A stretch of 64,000 nucleotides of DNA, from positions 124,001 through 188,000 of the forward strand of contig DAIDHP010000003.1 in the NCBI GenBank assembly GCA_027459625.1, in the 5' to 3' direction. This DNA comes from Chthonomonadales bacterium (GTDB taxonomy: Bacteria; Armatimonadota; Chthonomonadetes; Chthonomonadales; CAJBBX01). The notes under the pieces are model-generated. The model saw nothing but the letters and a program-made list of their open reading frames with translations, was not told the DNA's origin and did no database searches. A program made the translations under genes and the position numbers. Of this stretch, positions 35,304-44,746 are shown one piece after another (position 1 is the first letter of the stretch; each line of letters begins with the position of its first letter).

Positions 35304-36394
35304 GACACGCTGTGATACTCGCGGGCGGTTCCGGAACCCGTCTTTGGCCGATGAGCCGCAAGGAGACCCCGAAGCAGCTAATCCCGTTTCTATCCGGAAA
35401 AAGCCTTTTGCAGATTGCTGCGGACCGTCTTCAAGGTCTGATTCCCGATAGGAACAAATACGTGTGCGCCTCCGACCGATACCGCGAAACCATGCTGAAG
35501 GCTCTCCCCTTTCTCTCACCGGATCAGTTTATCGGCGAACCCACGGGTCGGGACACTCTGAACGCCGTCGCATACTCCTGCATGCTGATCGCCTCCCTCG
35601 ATCCCGAAGCGGTGGTAGCGGTGGTAACGGCGGACCATCTCATTGAGCCTGTGGAGTTATTCCAAGAGCGGGTTCGTTTGGGATATGAACTTGCTGAGGG
35701 AAATCCCGACATGCTCCTTGCGTTCGGGATCAAACCGTCCGCGCCATCGACGGGGTATGGATATCTGCAACTTGAAGAGGTGATGGAGCGAGAATGTCGG
35801 CGTGTTAGCCAATTCCAGGAAAAACCGGATATCGCCACCGCCAAACAATTCCTAAGCGCGGGACCCGAGCGTTATCTTTGGAACAGCGGGATGTATGTAT
35901 GGAGGGCTTCCGCCTTGCTGGATTGCCTGCACAGATACGAGCGAGCAACATTTGACAAACTGCAAGTGGTTATAAACGCAGAGAATGAGACTGACAGGGA
36001 GAGGAAGCTCCATGAGGTTTACCCATCTTTGCGGAAAATCAGCGTGGATTATGCGATAATGGAACCCGCATCCAAAGACCCCGGAGTGCGAGTTGTCGCA
36101 ATTCCGATGGAATTGGAATGGATGGATGTCGGATCATGGATTACCTTCGCCAAGGCTTCTCATCCTGATGAATCGGGAAACTCCATCTCCGCCGACCGTA
36201 CCGTGATAAAAAACGTCAAAGACACCTTGATCGCTTCGAACGATCCGAATCATCTGATAGCGGCGGTGGGGTGCGAGGAACTGATTATCATCCACACACC
36301 TGACGCAACCTTAGTATGCAAAGCGGACTGTGCGGAGGAGATTAAGGATATCCATCGGCTTGTCGGGGAGAAGTTCGGGGATTCCTATTTGTGA
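35300..36394 (+). CDS. manC: Mannose-1-phosphate guanylyltransferase
   Basis: 364 residues. Makes GDP-mannose from mannose 1-phosphate and GTP. The nucleotide-binding signature LAGGSGTRLWPMSRKETPK, the active-site segment ADHLIEP, the FQEKPD motif and LWNSGMYVW are all present. It lacks the C-terminal isomerase domain of bifunctional ManC/AlgA enzymes. Its product is the expected substrate of the GDP-mannose 3,5-epimerase homologue encoded 2.3 kb upstream, tying the locus together. Confidence 0.95.
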   Translation: MRHAVILAGGSGTRLWPMSRKETPKQLIPFLSGKSLLQIAADRLQGLIPDRNKYVCASDRYRETMLKALPFLSPDQFIGEPTGRDTLNAVAYSCMLIASLDPEAVVAVVTADHLIEPVELFQERVRLGYELAEGNPDMLLAFGIKPSAPSTGYGYLQLEEVMERECRRVSQFQEKPDIATAKQFLSAGPERYLWNSGMYVWRASALLDCLHRYERATFDKLQVVINAENETDRERKLHEVYPSLRKISVDYAIMEPASKDPGVRVVAIPMELEWMDVGSWITFAKASHPDESGNSISADRTVIKNVKDTLIASNDPNHLIAAVGCEELIIIHTPDATLVCKADCAEEIKDIHRLVGEKFGDSYL

Positions 36395-36452
36395 TAATTC
36401 TTTACGCCTCTCTCCTAAAGGAAGGGTTCGAAGATACTCGGGACATGAAATT

Positions 36453-36476
36453 CCCCTCTCTTAAAACGGAGAGGGG
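36453..36476. terminator. Hairpin between convergent manC and beta-mannosidase
   Basis: CCCCTCTC and GAGAGGGG form a perfect eight-base-pair stem with an eight-base loop. T-tracts are poor: GTAATAG on the plus side, AATTTC on the minus side. A weak bidirectional terminator is the likeliest role. Confidence 0.5.
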
Positions 36477-36503
36477 GTAATAGATGCATTCAATACAAAC
36501 CTC

Positions 36504-39050
36504 TTACAAAATCGTTAAAACATCCTGGAAGTTCCATCCGCATACTCGAATCCCGCCATTTCCGCTAACGCCCACAAAGCGCGTTTCATGCGGGCCAAGA
36601 TGGAAGTAGTTGCTTGCAAAGAGAAGATTGGAGTAATCCTCTTCCGGATGAAGGGTTACAAATAAAGCCGGATGATCGCTTGTATTGACGAGCGAAAGTC
36701 CTCTTTGGGGCGTGAGCGACGCGGATACGGCAAGCTTGGCGTTTTCCACCCGCAATAGGGATGTGAACGGGGCCTCACTGTTCTGTTGTTCGCCTCGGAC
36801 GGAGAACAGATAACTATTCTCGGATGCTCCTACGGTACTATCACGAGCAAGCAGTCGCAACTCGATGAACCCGGAGTAATCCATGGGAAGGATATGCGTT
36901 GCCGCAGTCCAAAACGCAACGGAGCAGGGTTTGATTTCCATCTCTTTCTCAAGCGAAGCCAGTAGTTTCCCATCGGGGAAGCTTCGAACCTCGTAACTCA
37001 CTGACACCGTTTTCGTTGCGGAGATGGAGTTATTAATCCAGATTTCTGCGCTCAATTCCTCTCCTGGCAACCATGCAAGCTTGTCATATTTTGCGCTAAT
37101 GAGAAGTGGAGCATAGGCGTTCCTCACGGCGTAATACGCTGGTTTTGGCTTCCCGAAGTAATCCGCGCAATTGGTGCAGACTGTATTCGGCCAGGGTTCG
37201 TTGTATTGCCATGGAATGGTTCCCGAGGTTCGCCATTTGCGTCGGCGGTTCGATTCAACGGCGTATCTCAAGCCTTCGAAATGAATCCACTGGCTCGCTT
37301 TTACATAGTCCTCCATGGTGTTCAGCGGTCCGAAAACCTTTTCCACGGATTTCTTGTCCGACCACCAGTGTGCGTGGAAGCACCAATGGGGATTATCAAC
37401 GTCCGGAGGCCATTGATGTTTCTTGGAGATAGTGCGATTAATTGTTTGAAGATTTGCCGAGCCCTCCACGCCAAACTCGCTGTGCAACAGTGGGTCAATG
37501 TTGTTGAAAAAGTGATAATGGTTGGGATCCCCCTGATAGTTCCAGTTGCCATGCACATCGTGCATTTTTCCGAGGAGATCGGGATTAGCGGCGAAAAACG
37601 GGCCGGACGGAGAGGTGGGCAGAAAAATACGGTCCGGATCCAAATGATTCACTACCTCCGCAAGAGTACTTATATTGGGATGATCCATGCCAAGCGGTGT
37701 AGCCTGAGGGTTGGTGAGTTCATTCCCGCCGCACCAAATGACGAGGGAGGGATGGTTTCTTCTCAATGGGATCATGGCCTCAGCCTGGCTGCGGCAATAA
37801 GCCAGATAATCAGGAGAAGACGATGGCTCGTTATTCAATCCTGAGGAGGATTGAATAAACTCCTGCCATACCATAATCCCGGCTTCGTCGCAGAGATTGT
37901 AAAAAATCTCCTTCTCAAGCAATCCCCCTCCCCATACGCGAAGCAGGTTGCAATGCGCCGCTTCAGCGAGTTGGATCATGCGACGATATTGCTCCACGCG
38001 CGGTCTGCCGTAAAGTTGATCTACCGGAGTCCAGTTCCATCCTTTGATGAAGGTTTTGACGCCGTTTATTTCCAGCACGTAAGGGAGTGCGTCGGATGGA
38101 GCGTTGTCGTTGGGAACAGCGACAACATTTCGCACGCCAAAACGGACTGTTTTTTCGTCAGAAATCCGACCATCGGGTGAAACAATGCGCACCACGCAGT
38201 TATGGAGCGGGTGTTCTCCGTTGCCGTTTGGATGCCAGAGATTAGGGTTGGATAGGGAAGCTCCGAGAGACAGACTATCTTGTGAATCGACCACTGCCGA
38301 CATTTGCGCAACGATGCAGTCATTCTCCAAAATATCCGCTTCCACACGACAACCTTGGAATTGCCCGTTAAGAGCGACTTGAACGGTGATGTCCGCATTA
38401 TCCAAGGCTGCGTTCAAATTTGTCCTCACCGAAACATCCTCAATCCATTGCGGACCGGTGATTAAAAGCGAAACATCGCCCCAAATTCCAATCGGAACCA
38501 AGCGAGTGCACCAGTCCCAGTCATAGGCGAATCGAGCCTTCCACAGAGTGATTTCGTTTGTGCTTCCAATCTGCCCTTGATTCGCTGGCTCCCAAGGAGC
38601 GTGATCCACAACAACGATGAGTTGATTAGGTTCACCATACTTTAGACTTTCAGACACGTCGAAAACAAACGGATCGTACATTCCTGCATGGTCTCCGAGG
38701 GAAACGCCGTTCAGAAATACATGGCATGAGAAATCCACCCCCTTGAAGAGAAGTCGGATATTCTGCCCTTTCCAAGAGGGGTTCGATGCGAACTCGCAGC
38801 GGTACACCCAGTCACGCGAACTGGTCCACTCGCAATTTCTGCTGTTCTCTTCGTACCATGGATTTGGCAGAACGCCTGCATCCACCAAGTCGGATTGCAC
38901 ATCTCCCGGAACTTGCGCCGGATACGAAGAGGGGGCGATTGAAGCCCATTGATCCAAGTTCGCGTCCATCTCGCCCACTCTGCGCCATTTCCATTCCGTT
39001 GGGATAAGACCCATGATACGCCAATTTTCCTGATTTAAAAGATGTTCCAT
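36504..39050 (-). CDS. Beta-mannosidase, glycoside hydrolase family 2
   Basis: 848 residues, no signal peptide, so probably cytoplasmic. GH2 layout: N-terminal sugar-binding domain with VPGDVQSDL and WVYRCEF, immunoglobulin-like domains, then a TIM barrel with RVWGGGLLEKEIFYNLCDE, the acid/base Glu in WCGGNE and the nucleophile Glu in HSEFG. These features and the ending match beta-mannosidases rather than beta-galactosidases. It removes mannose from the non-reducing end of manno-oligosaccharides. It starts four bases after holA in the same direction, with its ribosome site (AGGTGA) within that junction. Confidence 0.93.
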   Translation of the reverse strand: MEHLLNQENWRIMGLIPTEWKWRRVGEMDANLDQWASIAPSSYPAQVPGDVQSDLVDAGVLPNPWYEENSRNCEWTSSRDWVYRCEFASNPSWKGQNIRLLFKGVDFSCHVFLNGVSLGDHAGMYDPFVFDVSESLKYGEPNQLIVVVDHAPWEPANQGQIGSTNEITLWKARFAYDWDWCTRLVPIGIWGDVSLLITGPQWIEDVSVRTNLNAALDNADITVQVALNGQFQGCRVEADILENDCIVAQMSAVVDSQDSLSLGASLSNPNLWHPNGNGEHPLHNCVVRIVSPDGRISDEKTVRFGVRNVVAVPNDNAPSDALPYVLEINGVKTFIKGWNWTPVDQLYGRPRVEQYRRMIQLAEAAHCNLLRVWGGGLLEKEIFYNLCDEAGIMVWQEFIQSSSGLNNEPSSSPDYLAYCRSQAEAMIPLRRNHPSLVIWCGGNELTNPQATPLGMDHPNISTLAEVVNHLDPDRIFLPTSPSGPFFAANPDLLGKMHDVHGNWNYQGDPNHYHFFNNIDPLLHSEFGVEGSANLQTINRTISKKHQWPPDVDNPHWCFHAHWWSDKKSVEKVFGPLNTMEDYVKASQWIHFEGLRYAVESNRRRKWRTSGTIPWQYNEPWPNTVCTNCADYFGKPKPAYYAVRNAYAPLLISAKYDKLAWLPGEELSAEIWINNSISATKTVSVSYEVRSFPDGKLLASLEKEMEIKPCSVAFWTAATHILPMDYSGFIELRLLARDSTVGASENSYLFSVRGEQQNSEAPFTSLLRVENAKLAVSASLTPQRGLSLVNTSDHPALFVTLHPEEDYSNLLFASNYFHLGPHETRFVGVSGNGGIRVCGWNFQDVLTIL

Positions 39051-39054
39051 AGCT

Positions 39055-40170
39055 TCACCTGTAGTTTGTGGATTTATTTCGAGACAACTGCAAAAGGGTG
39101 AGTTGCATATTCATTTGCGGGTCTTCGAAACCTATCTCCTCCCCCTTGTTTGCAAGGTCACAGTTCAATAAGAGATTAAAAGCGTTGGCTATCTCCTCGC
39201 GAGTCCATAACTTCGCCATTCTGGTGTAATCTCGCACCTTCCATTTAATTCGAAGCAGGTTTGCATCCGAAGGGAGCGAGTTTCTAATGGCTTCGGGAAT
39301 ACTGTCGGGATTGTTCAATTGCATGTGCATCGCATTCAGTTCATAGGCTTGGCTAAGAAGCTTGAATTGACGGTTAAGCATCGCGATTAACCGTCCAATG
39401 ACAGCGTAGGATTTCGTGTCGTACTTCATCAGCTCCTGATACAAGGAAAGAGTTCGACCCGCGTCTTTCGATGTCACCGCATCAACAAGCTTGAAAATGA
39501 CATCCTCCGGATTGTTGCTGCATACGGTGTTCACATCATCAATGACTATCTTCTTCCCGTCCCCGACAAAGCAGATGATCTTCTCCAACTCGTTACGAAG
39601 CGCCTGTCGGTTATTGCCAATGGATTGATACAACCTCATAGCTGCTTGAGAATCAAGATTTTTACCCGCTTCCGATACATATTGTCTCATCCAAACGATC
39701 AGCTCCTCCTGTTTCATTGAGTTGCAGGATACAATCTCGCCGACTTTTACGGTTGCTTGATCGATCTTTTTAGTCAGTACTGTTTGCTGGCGGGATGTAT
39801 CATCTTCGGATGAACCCACGCGCAACACGAGGCATCCAGCACCGCTTAATTTGGAAATGCCGTCCGCCAAGGTTTCGGCAACCGAGGTTTTCTCTCTTAT
39901 ACGGTAAATCTCGGCGCCTATCACCAGAACCATGCGTCGTTTGGAGCCAAAGGGTGCGAGATTTGCGGCGGATAGTATGTCATCCGGGGATATCATCGAG
40001 GCGTCAAGGGATTCAAAATCGAAATCCGCGAAGTCAGGGTCAACAACGTTTTGCTTGATCTTATTAATGAGTTCGTCTTTTTTAATGTCATCCTCGCCAT
40101 GAAAAATGTACACTGGTTTGGGAGACTCATAAATATCTTTCGGGGAATCCTTGGATGCATGGGGTTTCAT
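39055..40170 (-). CDS. holA: DNA polymerase III delta subunit
   Basis: 371 residues. HolA opens the sliding clamp in the clamp-loader complex. Family traits: the start VYIFHGEDDIKKDELINKI, the P-loop-less AAA-type domain, and the C-terminal helical domain with RLIAMLNRQFKLLSQAYEL and KVRDYTRMAKLWTREEIANAFNLLLNCD. It lies one base after the transglutaminase stop and four bases before the beta-mannosidase start, which is an odd setting for a replication gene. Confidence 0.93.
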   Translation of the reverse strand: MKPHASKDSPKDIYESPKPVYIFHGEDDIKKDELINKIKQNVVDPDFADFDFESLDASMISPDDILSAANLAPFGSKRRMVLVIGAEIYRIREKTSVAETLADGISKLSGAGCLVLRVGSSEDDTSRQQTVLTKKIDQATVKVGEIVSCNSMKQEELIVWMRQYVSEAGKNLDSQAAMRLYQSIGNNRQALRNELEKIICFVGDGKKIVIDDVNTVCSNNPEDVIFKLVDAVTSKDAGRTLSLYQELMKYDTKSYAVIGRLIAMLNRQFKLLSQAYELNAMHMQLNNPDSIPEAIRNSLPSDANLLRIKWKVRDYTRMAKLWTREEIANAFNLLLNCDLANKGEEIGFEDPQMNMQLTLLQLSRNKSTNYR

Positions 40171-40171
40171 T

Positions 40172-42274
40172 TCAGAGATGGCTTCCTTCCGGTGAGAGCG
40201 GCAGCCTCTCGCGCCCTAAAGATTTTATGTTAGATTTGATAAGTTTATACGCCTTTTCCGCAGCTTCCACGTCTTCGTTTTTCATCTCGCGTCGCGAATA
40301 TCTGGCTATATTGCAGAGATGGGTAAGTTCATTCAAACCTAGTATGACAGCATTATCCGATGAAATGTAATGGCTGGCGATATTCAAATAATCGCAAGGG
40401 GTCATTTCGGAATGACGGGCGAACCCCTTTTTGTTTAGTCTCCGAGACGCGAGGATATAAAATGCGATTATTTTCCGATTATTTTCAGGTATAGATTCAC
40501 CATATTGCGTAGTGACGCATGGCAGAGTTCGCCTGCGCGTTTCCCTGTAAGCCACAAATGCGATTGCCATGAAGGCTAATCCCGCAAGTAATATGGAGTA
40601 TCTTTGATTTCCCGTGAAGTATGCTAGCAACATAGCGAGAAGGTTGGCGGGTTTGGGCTTGAGGTTAATATCCTTCGCGTTGTCGGTGGCATCGAACGTT
40701 ACCCAGCCCACGTTCGGAAAGTATGCTTCCGTCCATGCGTGACTGTCTTTTTCCCGTATAATATATTCGCCGCCGGTTCTCTCCCCCGGTGCGAAACCGG
40801 TCGCCACTCGTGCGGGGATTCCGGCAATTCTGCATAAAACCGCAAGTGAAGTGGCAAAACGATCGCAATATCCCACATGATAATCCAACAGGAAATAACT
40901 GGTTGCGTCAGTGTCGGGTGGCGTTGCGGCGGCGCTGGTGGAGTAATAACAGTTGCTGGCTATCCAGTTTTTCAATGCCTCTATTCGATCGTAGTTGTTG
41001 GTTTTCCCTCTGATGACATTATCGCAAAGCTGTTTCAATCTTAAAAATGCGGGTGAGTTTCTGTCATACGGAAGTTGCAGATATAACGTTCTGATAACAG
41101 AAGGGTAATTGCAGCCCGTCCGCCTTAAATAGTTTGGGTCAGTCACCGGCACAGTGGAAATCGCTGTGTAGTCCATGTTGTAAAGACTTTGCTCGAGTTT
41201 GATGGTTCCCGCGCCGTTTGTAAATGCGGATTGCGGCGCCATTATGAGCCGTCCTATTTCGGATGCGGCATAGATTTCGGACGTGTCCGAATTAAGCACT
41301 TGCACCGTCTGTCGCACCTTAATTGATTTCGGATAGGATTTCGTAATGATGGTGGGTGACAAAATGTAATCTCCTAACGCCTTATACCAATTTCCCCCAT
41401 CATCCAGAGGAATGTCCATGGGTAACGTGTCCTTCCATCCGGAACCAGAGTAGTAGTCATAACTTTTGCCGCGCATGTAGTATGCGTCAGGAGCTACCAC
41501 GCTCATCACAACCGTGTTCGTTTGGGAGACTGGTCCCGTTCCCACTCGGAATACGTTGTTATTATTGAAACGGAGGAAATGAGGGTGCAAGAACTTATCG
41601 GCTTGGCGAGCTTTGGATGCAATGCCTGATATTCGGATGTAGTTCATTGTCAAGTTCTGCAATGGCGGGCTTATCATCAAACCGCCAAGGAATGCAGGAA
41701 TAATGCAGATCGTCGCAATAACGCTTTGCAGGAATGCCGGCTTTGATTTGATTCCGTTTTCATGGGTTCCGGTTCCTACGGAACCCAGATCGCCTATGAT
41801 GAGGAATATCGCGAAAAAGATAAAGACGAGGAAGATCGGTATGATGTGCAAATCCGTTACGATTGTCGCCATAAGTCCGAACATTGCAAGCGGAGGGATG
41901 CAACTGAATAGCAATGACGTATCCGTTCCCAAGGAGAAACTTCTGACGGCGATCATCCACGCCAGAAGTTGCGCCAAAGCGATGGAGCGATCCCCTTGGA
42001 ATGAAAAAGAGGACATAATCGAAGGAAGCGCGGCGGATGAGACCGCAAGCAGGCTTAATACAGTGAGGATCATAATCACCGGGGCTTCCAGCGAGGTGAA
42101 AGACCACCTTTTGATGCGCCACAAGTAACTAACAGTGGTTCCAATCAGACAGACTGCGCTTGTCTCAATGAAAAACCGCATCCCGCTTAGGGGGAGGTTC
42201 GCGGTGAAAATGGCGCATAAGGAGACGATATATGCGGCGGCGTATTGATTGATTTTCACTTTATTTTCAACCAT
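40172..42274 (-). CDS. Transglutaminase-like membrane protein (TgpA family)
   Basis: 700 residues. Several N-terminal transmembrane helices (about 12-200) precede an outside DUF3488-type and transglutaminase core with the papain-like triad: Cys in GYCDRFATSLA, His in DSHAWTEAYFP and Asp in TFDATD. A further membrane helix (about 565-585) and a DUF4129-like cytoplasmic tail follow. Genes of this type stand with MoxR ATPase and DUF58 genes, as here, and are thought to act in envelope protein processing or cross-linking. It overlaps the DUF58 gene by eight bases. Confidence 0.93.
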   Translation of the reverse strand: MVENKVKINQYAAAYIVSLCAIFTANLPLSGMRFFIETSAVCLIGTTVSYLWRIKRWSFTSLEAPVIMILTVLSLLAVSSAALPSIMSSFSFQGDRSIALAQLLAWMIAVRSFSLGTDTSLLFSCIPPLAMFGLMATIVTDLHIIPIFLVFIFFAIFLIIGDLGSVGTGTHENGIKSKPAFLQSVIATICIIPAFLGGLMISPPLQNLTMNYIRISGIASKARQADKFLHPHFLRFNNNNVFRVGTGPVSQTNTVVMSVVAPDAYYMRGKSYDYYSGSGWKDTLPMDIPLDDGGNWYKALGDYILSPTIITKSYPKSIKVRQTVQVLNSDTSEIYAASEIGRLIMAPQSAFTNGAGTIKLEQSLYNMDYTAISTVPVTDPNYLRRTGCNYPSVIRTLYLQLPYDRNSPAFLRLKQLCDNVIRGKTNNYDRIEALKNWIASNCYYSTSAAATPPDTDATSYFLLDYHVGYCDRFATSLAVLCRIAGIPARVATGFAPGERTGGEYIIREKDSHAWTEAYFPNVGWVTFDATDNAKDINLKPKPANLLAMLLAYFTGNQRYSILLAGLAFMAIAFVAYRETRRRTLPCVTTQYGESIPENNRKIIAFYILASRRLNKKGFARHSEMTPCDYLNIASHYISSDNAVILGLNELTHLCNIARYSRREMKNEDVEAAEKAYKLIKSNIKSLGRERLPLSPEGSHL

Positions 42275-43514
42275 TCGTCACATACTCCGCAGCTTTGTTA
42301 CAAGGTAAAGGTATCGGTGCAATATCTGATTTTGTAAGAACCTGAAACTCGATATTCCTGGACATGCACTCCGAACCGAAATCGGAGAGCGGACCATCAA
42401 CCTGGGTTTTTGTTTGAAAGCTCATGGGATTGACATAAATCATTCTAGCTTCGACGCCCATCTTTGCGAAATACCCGAGCGCCTCCGCCAGATTGTAATT
42501 GGCATATGCTGTGATGGCGATCATCGTGAGATCCGAGGATGTGCGTCCGAGCAATTCCAATATGTTTTGGTTTAACCTAGTGTCCGGTCCTGGATGTAAA
42601 CGGGCAAGTTGCGTGAGAATGTTCATCATGTGTAGATTCCCGCGGTTCATTTGATTGGCAGGATTATTTAAATCGGTCGTGAGCAATCGGACAGCGTAGT
42701 TTTGACGGATTGCCTCTCTTGCGTAGGATGCCGCAAGATGAACGATGTATTCCGTCGTGGACTGTTTTCCGTGTCCCGCGTGAGAATCCGGAGAGAGATC
42801 CGGGAGAATAATCAAGTTGTGCCCCACGCATTCCTCGAATTCCATCACGTATGGTTTTTGCATCTTCGCGCTGGATTTCCAATGGATTCGGCGCAATGGA
42901 TCTCCGGGAATGTACTCCCTTAGTCCGTCGGGAATGTCTCCGGCGTAGAGAGAGAAATGGTGCTTTCTCGTTTGAAGCCCGAACTGATCCTCCTGCATCA
43001 TAGTGAAAAGCGGGACATCATACGGAGTGGGATATACCAATATTTCCGAATAAACCTTTTTGCGTTTTGTGAACCTAAAGAGTCCAAGGGGATCCATTGC
43101 GTTGAGCGACAACCACTCCAGTGAATAGTCTCCTCGCAAATTCAATTCAACGTTGATGCTATGTTCCGCCATTCCTTTGGAAAGAACGCATATCAGTTCA
43201 TTCGAAACATCCGTTCTTTTGAACTCCTCAGGGAACGGATCGGAGATCGAAAGCATGAAGTGGGGGAAAGGGGAGTGTGATTTTAAGAGGTATCTGACGG
43301 TTATTACATCGCCTTCCCAGCCAACGGAAGGATGATCTCGAAATACTTCAATTTTCCGCAGTGAGAGCGCTCCGATAATCCAGGAAATAAGAGGGAGAAT
43401 GTAAAAAAACGCCGCCATCACAAACATATCTCTCTGGCTGGTGATCACTGCTACCAGAATCAGAAAGATTGATGAAAATCCGAAGAACCATCGCTTGTAA
43501 TTCTGCAAAGCCAT
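42267..43514 (-). CDS. DUF58 domain protein
   Basis: 415 residues from the ATG at 43514. Two membrane helices near the N-terminus (about 10-55) and a cytoplasmic part with the DUF58 signature YIPGDPLRRIHWKSSAK. A von Willebrand-like fold follows (LIILPDLSPDSHAG). A TTG at 43526, overlapping the moxR stop, is an alternative start with translational coupling; neither has a strong ribosome site. It belongs to the MoxR-DUF58-transglutaminase set. Confidence 0.93.
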   Translation of the reverse strand: MALQNYKRWFFGFSSIFLILVAVITSQRDMFVMAAFFYILPLISWIIGALSLRKIEVFRDHPSVGWEGDVITVRYLLKSHSPFPHFMLSISDPFPEEFKRTDVSNELICVLSKGMAEHSINVELNLRGDYSLEWLSLNAMDPLGLFRFTKRKKVYSEILVYPTPYDVPLFTMMQEDQFGLQTRKHHFSLYAGDIPDGLREYIPGDPLRRIHWKSSAKMQKPYVMEFEECVGHNLIILPDLSPDSHAGHGKQSTTEYIVHLAASYAREAIRQNYAVRLLTTDLNNPANQMNRGNLHMMNILTQLARLHPGPDTRLNQNILELLGRTSSDLTMIAITAYANYNLAEALGYFAKMGVEARMIYVNPMSFQTKTQVDGPLSDFGSECMSRNIEFQVLTKSDIAPIPLPCNKAAEYVTNG

Positions 43515-43522
43515 ACCGGTTC

Positions 43523-44485
43523 TCAATTTCTTTTCATGGAATCCGAAAGTGGCACAGGTATTGAGGAGAGCACCTCGTTGATAACGTTATTAGATGACCT
43601 CCCTTGCAAACGCTGATCGTGTTTTAGGATGATTCGATGCGCCAATGTGATCGGTGCGAGCATTTTGATATCGTCGGGTAGAACGAAATCCCTTCCTTGC
43701 AATGTTGCATAGGCCTGACTGACATTCAGCAAGGCGAGAGCCCCGCGCGGGCTGGATCCGAGGAGTATTTTTGGGTTATTACGGGTTGCATGCACGATAT
43801 CAAGTATATATTCGCGTAAGGATGGGGCAACGTACGTCTGGCGAGCCTCGATTTGCAAAAGATGCAAATCGTTTGGAGTCATGATGGGCTCCAATGTGTC
43901 CACAATCGGAACGAAGGCTTGGTTGTCCATGATTTTACGCTCATCCTCCCTGCCGGGGTATCCAATAAGCAATCTAGCGGTGAAACGGTCCATTTGGGCT
44001 TCCGGAAGAGGATACGTACCGGATAACTCCACATCGTTTTGCGTGGCGATTACAAAAACCGGATCGGGCAGGGGATGAGTTACGCCATCCACCGTTACCT
44101 GCCTCTCCTCCATGCACTCAAGCAGAGCGGATTGCGTTTTCGGCGTGGCGCGGTTAATCTCGTCCGCCAATATCACATTTGCAAAAACGGGTCCCTCGCG
44201 AAACTCAAATTCAATGGTCTTTTGATTAAAGATGCTCACGCCGGTGACATCGGATGGTAGGAGATCAGGTGTGAACTGGATACGTTTGAACACTCCGCCA
44301 AATACTCGCGCCAACGCCTTCGCCAAAGTCGTTTTGCCGACACCTGGAATGTCTTCGATAAGTAAATGACCATTGGCGAGAAGAACCGACAGAGCTATTT
44401 GAATCGTTTCGTGCTTGCCGAACAGAGCTTTTTCCACCTCGTCGGTGACGAGTTTGGTTTTTTGGAATAAGGAGGTTTCACCCAT
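43523..44485 (-). CDS. MoxR family AAA+ ATPase
   Basis: 320 residues. Walker A EDIPGVGKTTLA, Walker B VILADEINRATPKTQSALLE, sensor 1 VIATQND and the MoxR-typical YPLPEAQMDRF are present. MoxR proteins act as chaperone-like ATPases that assemble or activate metal-binding or von Willebrand-type partners; the DUF58 protein encoded next is the likely partner. The preferred start is ATG 44485 (MGETSLFQK), nine bases from GAGGG; the in-frame codon at 44536 lies close to the tRNA-Met terminator. Confidence 0.95.
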   Translation of the reverse strand: MGETSLFQKTKLVTDEVEKALFGKHETIQIALSVLLANGHLLIEDIPGVGKTTLAKALARVFGGVFKRIQFTPDLLPSDVTGVSIFNQKTIEFEFREGPVFANVILADEINRATPKTQSALLECMEERQVTVDGVTHPLPDPVFVIATQNDVELSGTYPLPEAQMDRFTARLLIGYPGREDERKIMDNQAFVPIVDTLEPIMTPNDLHLLQIEARQTYVAPSLREYILDIVHATRNNPKILLGSSPRGALALLNVSQAYATLQGRDFVLPDDIKMLAPITLAHRIILKHDQRLQGRSSNNVINEVLSSIPVPLSDSMKRN

Positions 44486-44561
44486 ACATTTCTTCCCTCG
44501 AATATGACGTTCTGGTCTCTTGATATTATAAAGCATTACGGAAGAAATGAGTTGAAGACTT

Positions 44562-44598
44562 CAAAAAAAAGAAACCCTGAACATGCTGTGCAGGGTTT
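44562..44598 (-). terminator. Terminator of tRNA-Met
   Basis: On the minus strand AAACCCTG pairs with CAGGGTTT (44598-44572) and is followed by CTTTTTTTTG. It begins eight bases after the tRNA 3' end. Confidence 0.9.
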
Positions 44599-44605
44599 GG
44601 AAAAA

Positions 44606-44678
44606 TAGCGGAGGTCGGACTTGAACCGACGACCTAACGATTATGAGCCGTTCGCTCTAACCACTGAGCTACTCCGCC
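44606..44678 (-). tRNA. tRNA-Met (CAU), elongator type
   Basis: Minus-strand cloverleaf: acceptor GGCGGAG/CTCCGCT with a G1-U72 pair, D-arm GCTC/GAGC, anticodon stem AACGG/TCGTT around CTCATAA (anticodon CAT), T-stem GTCGG/CCGAC, discriminator A. CCA is not encoded. The G1-U72 pair and GGCGG start resemble the Bacillus elongator tRNA-Met. A tRNA-Ile2 with lysidine-modified CAU anticodon is less likely but not excluded. Confidence 0.9.
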
Positions 44679-44691
44679 ATATTCGACAAAC

Positions 44692-44720
44692 ATTATACCA
44701 TAGTCCATTTCGAATTTCAA
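44692..44720 (-). promoter_or_regulatory. Promoter of tRNA-Met
   Basis: Minus-strand TTGAAA (44720-44715), 17-base spacer and perfect TATAAT (44697-44692), 14 bases ahead of the tRNA. Confidence 0.8.
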
Positions 44721-44746
44721 CGAAAAACAGGGTGTTTCCTCTCACT

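Noticed and set aside
43579-43592. TGATAACGTTATTA, one base from the core of the LacI palindrome at 30845
   Set aside because: It lies inside the coding end of the moxR gene, specifying ordinary residues, with no promoter nearby.
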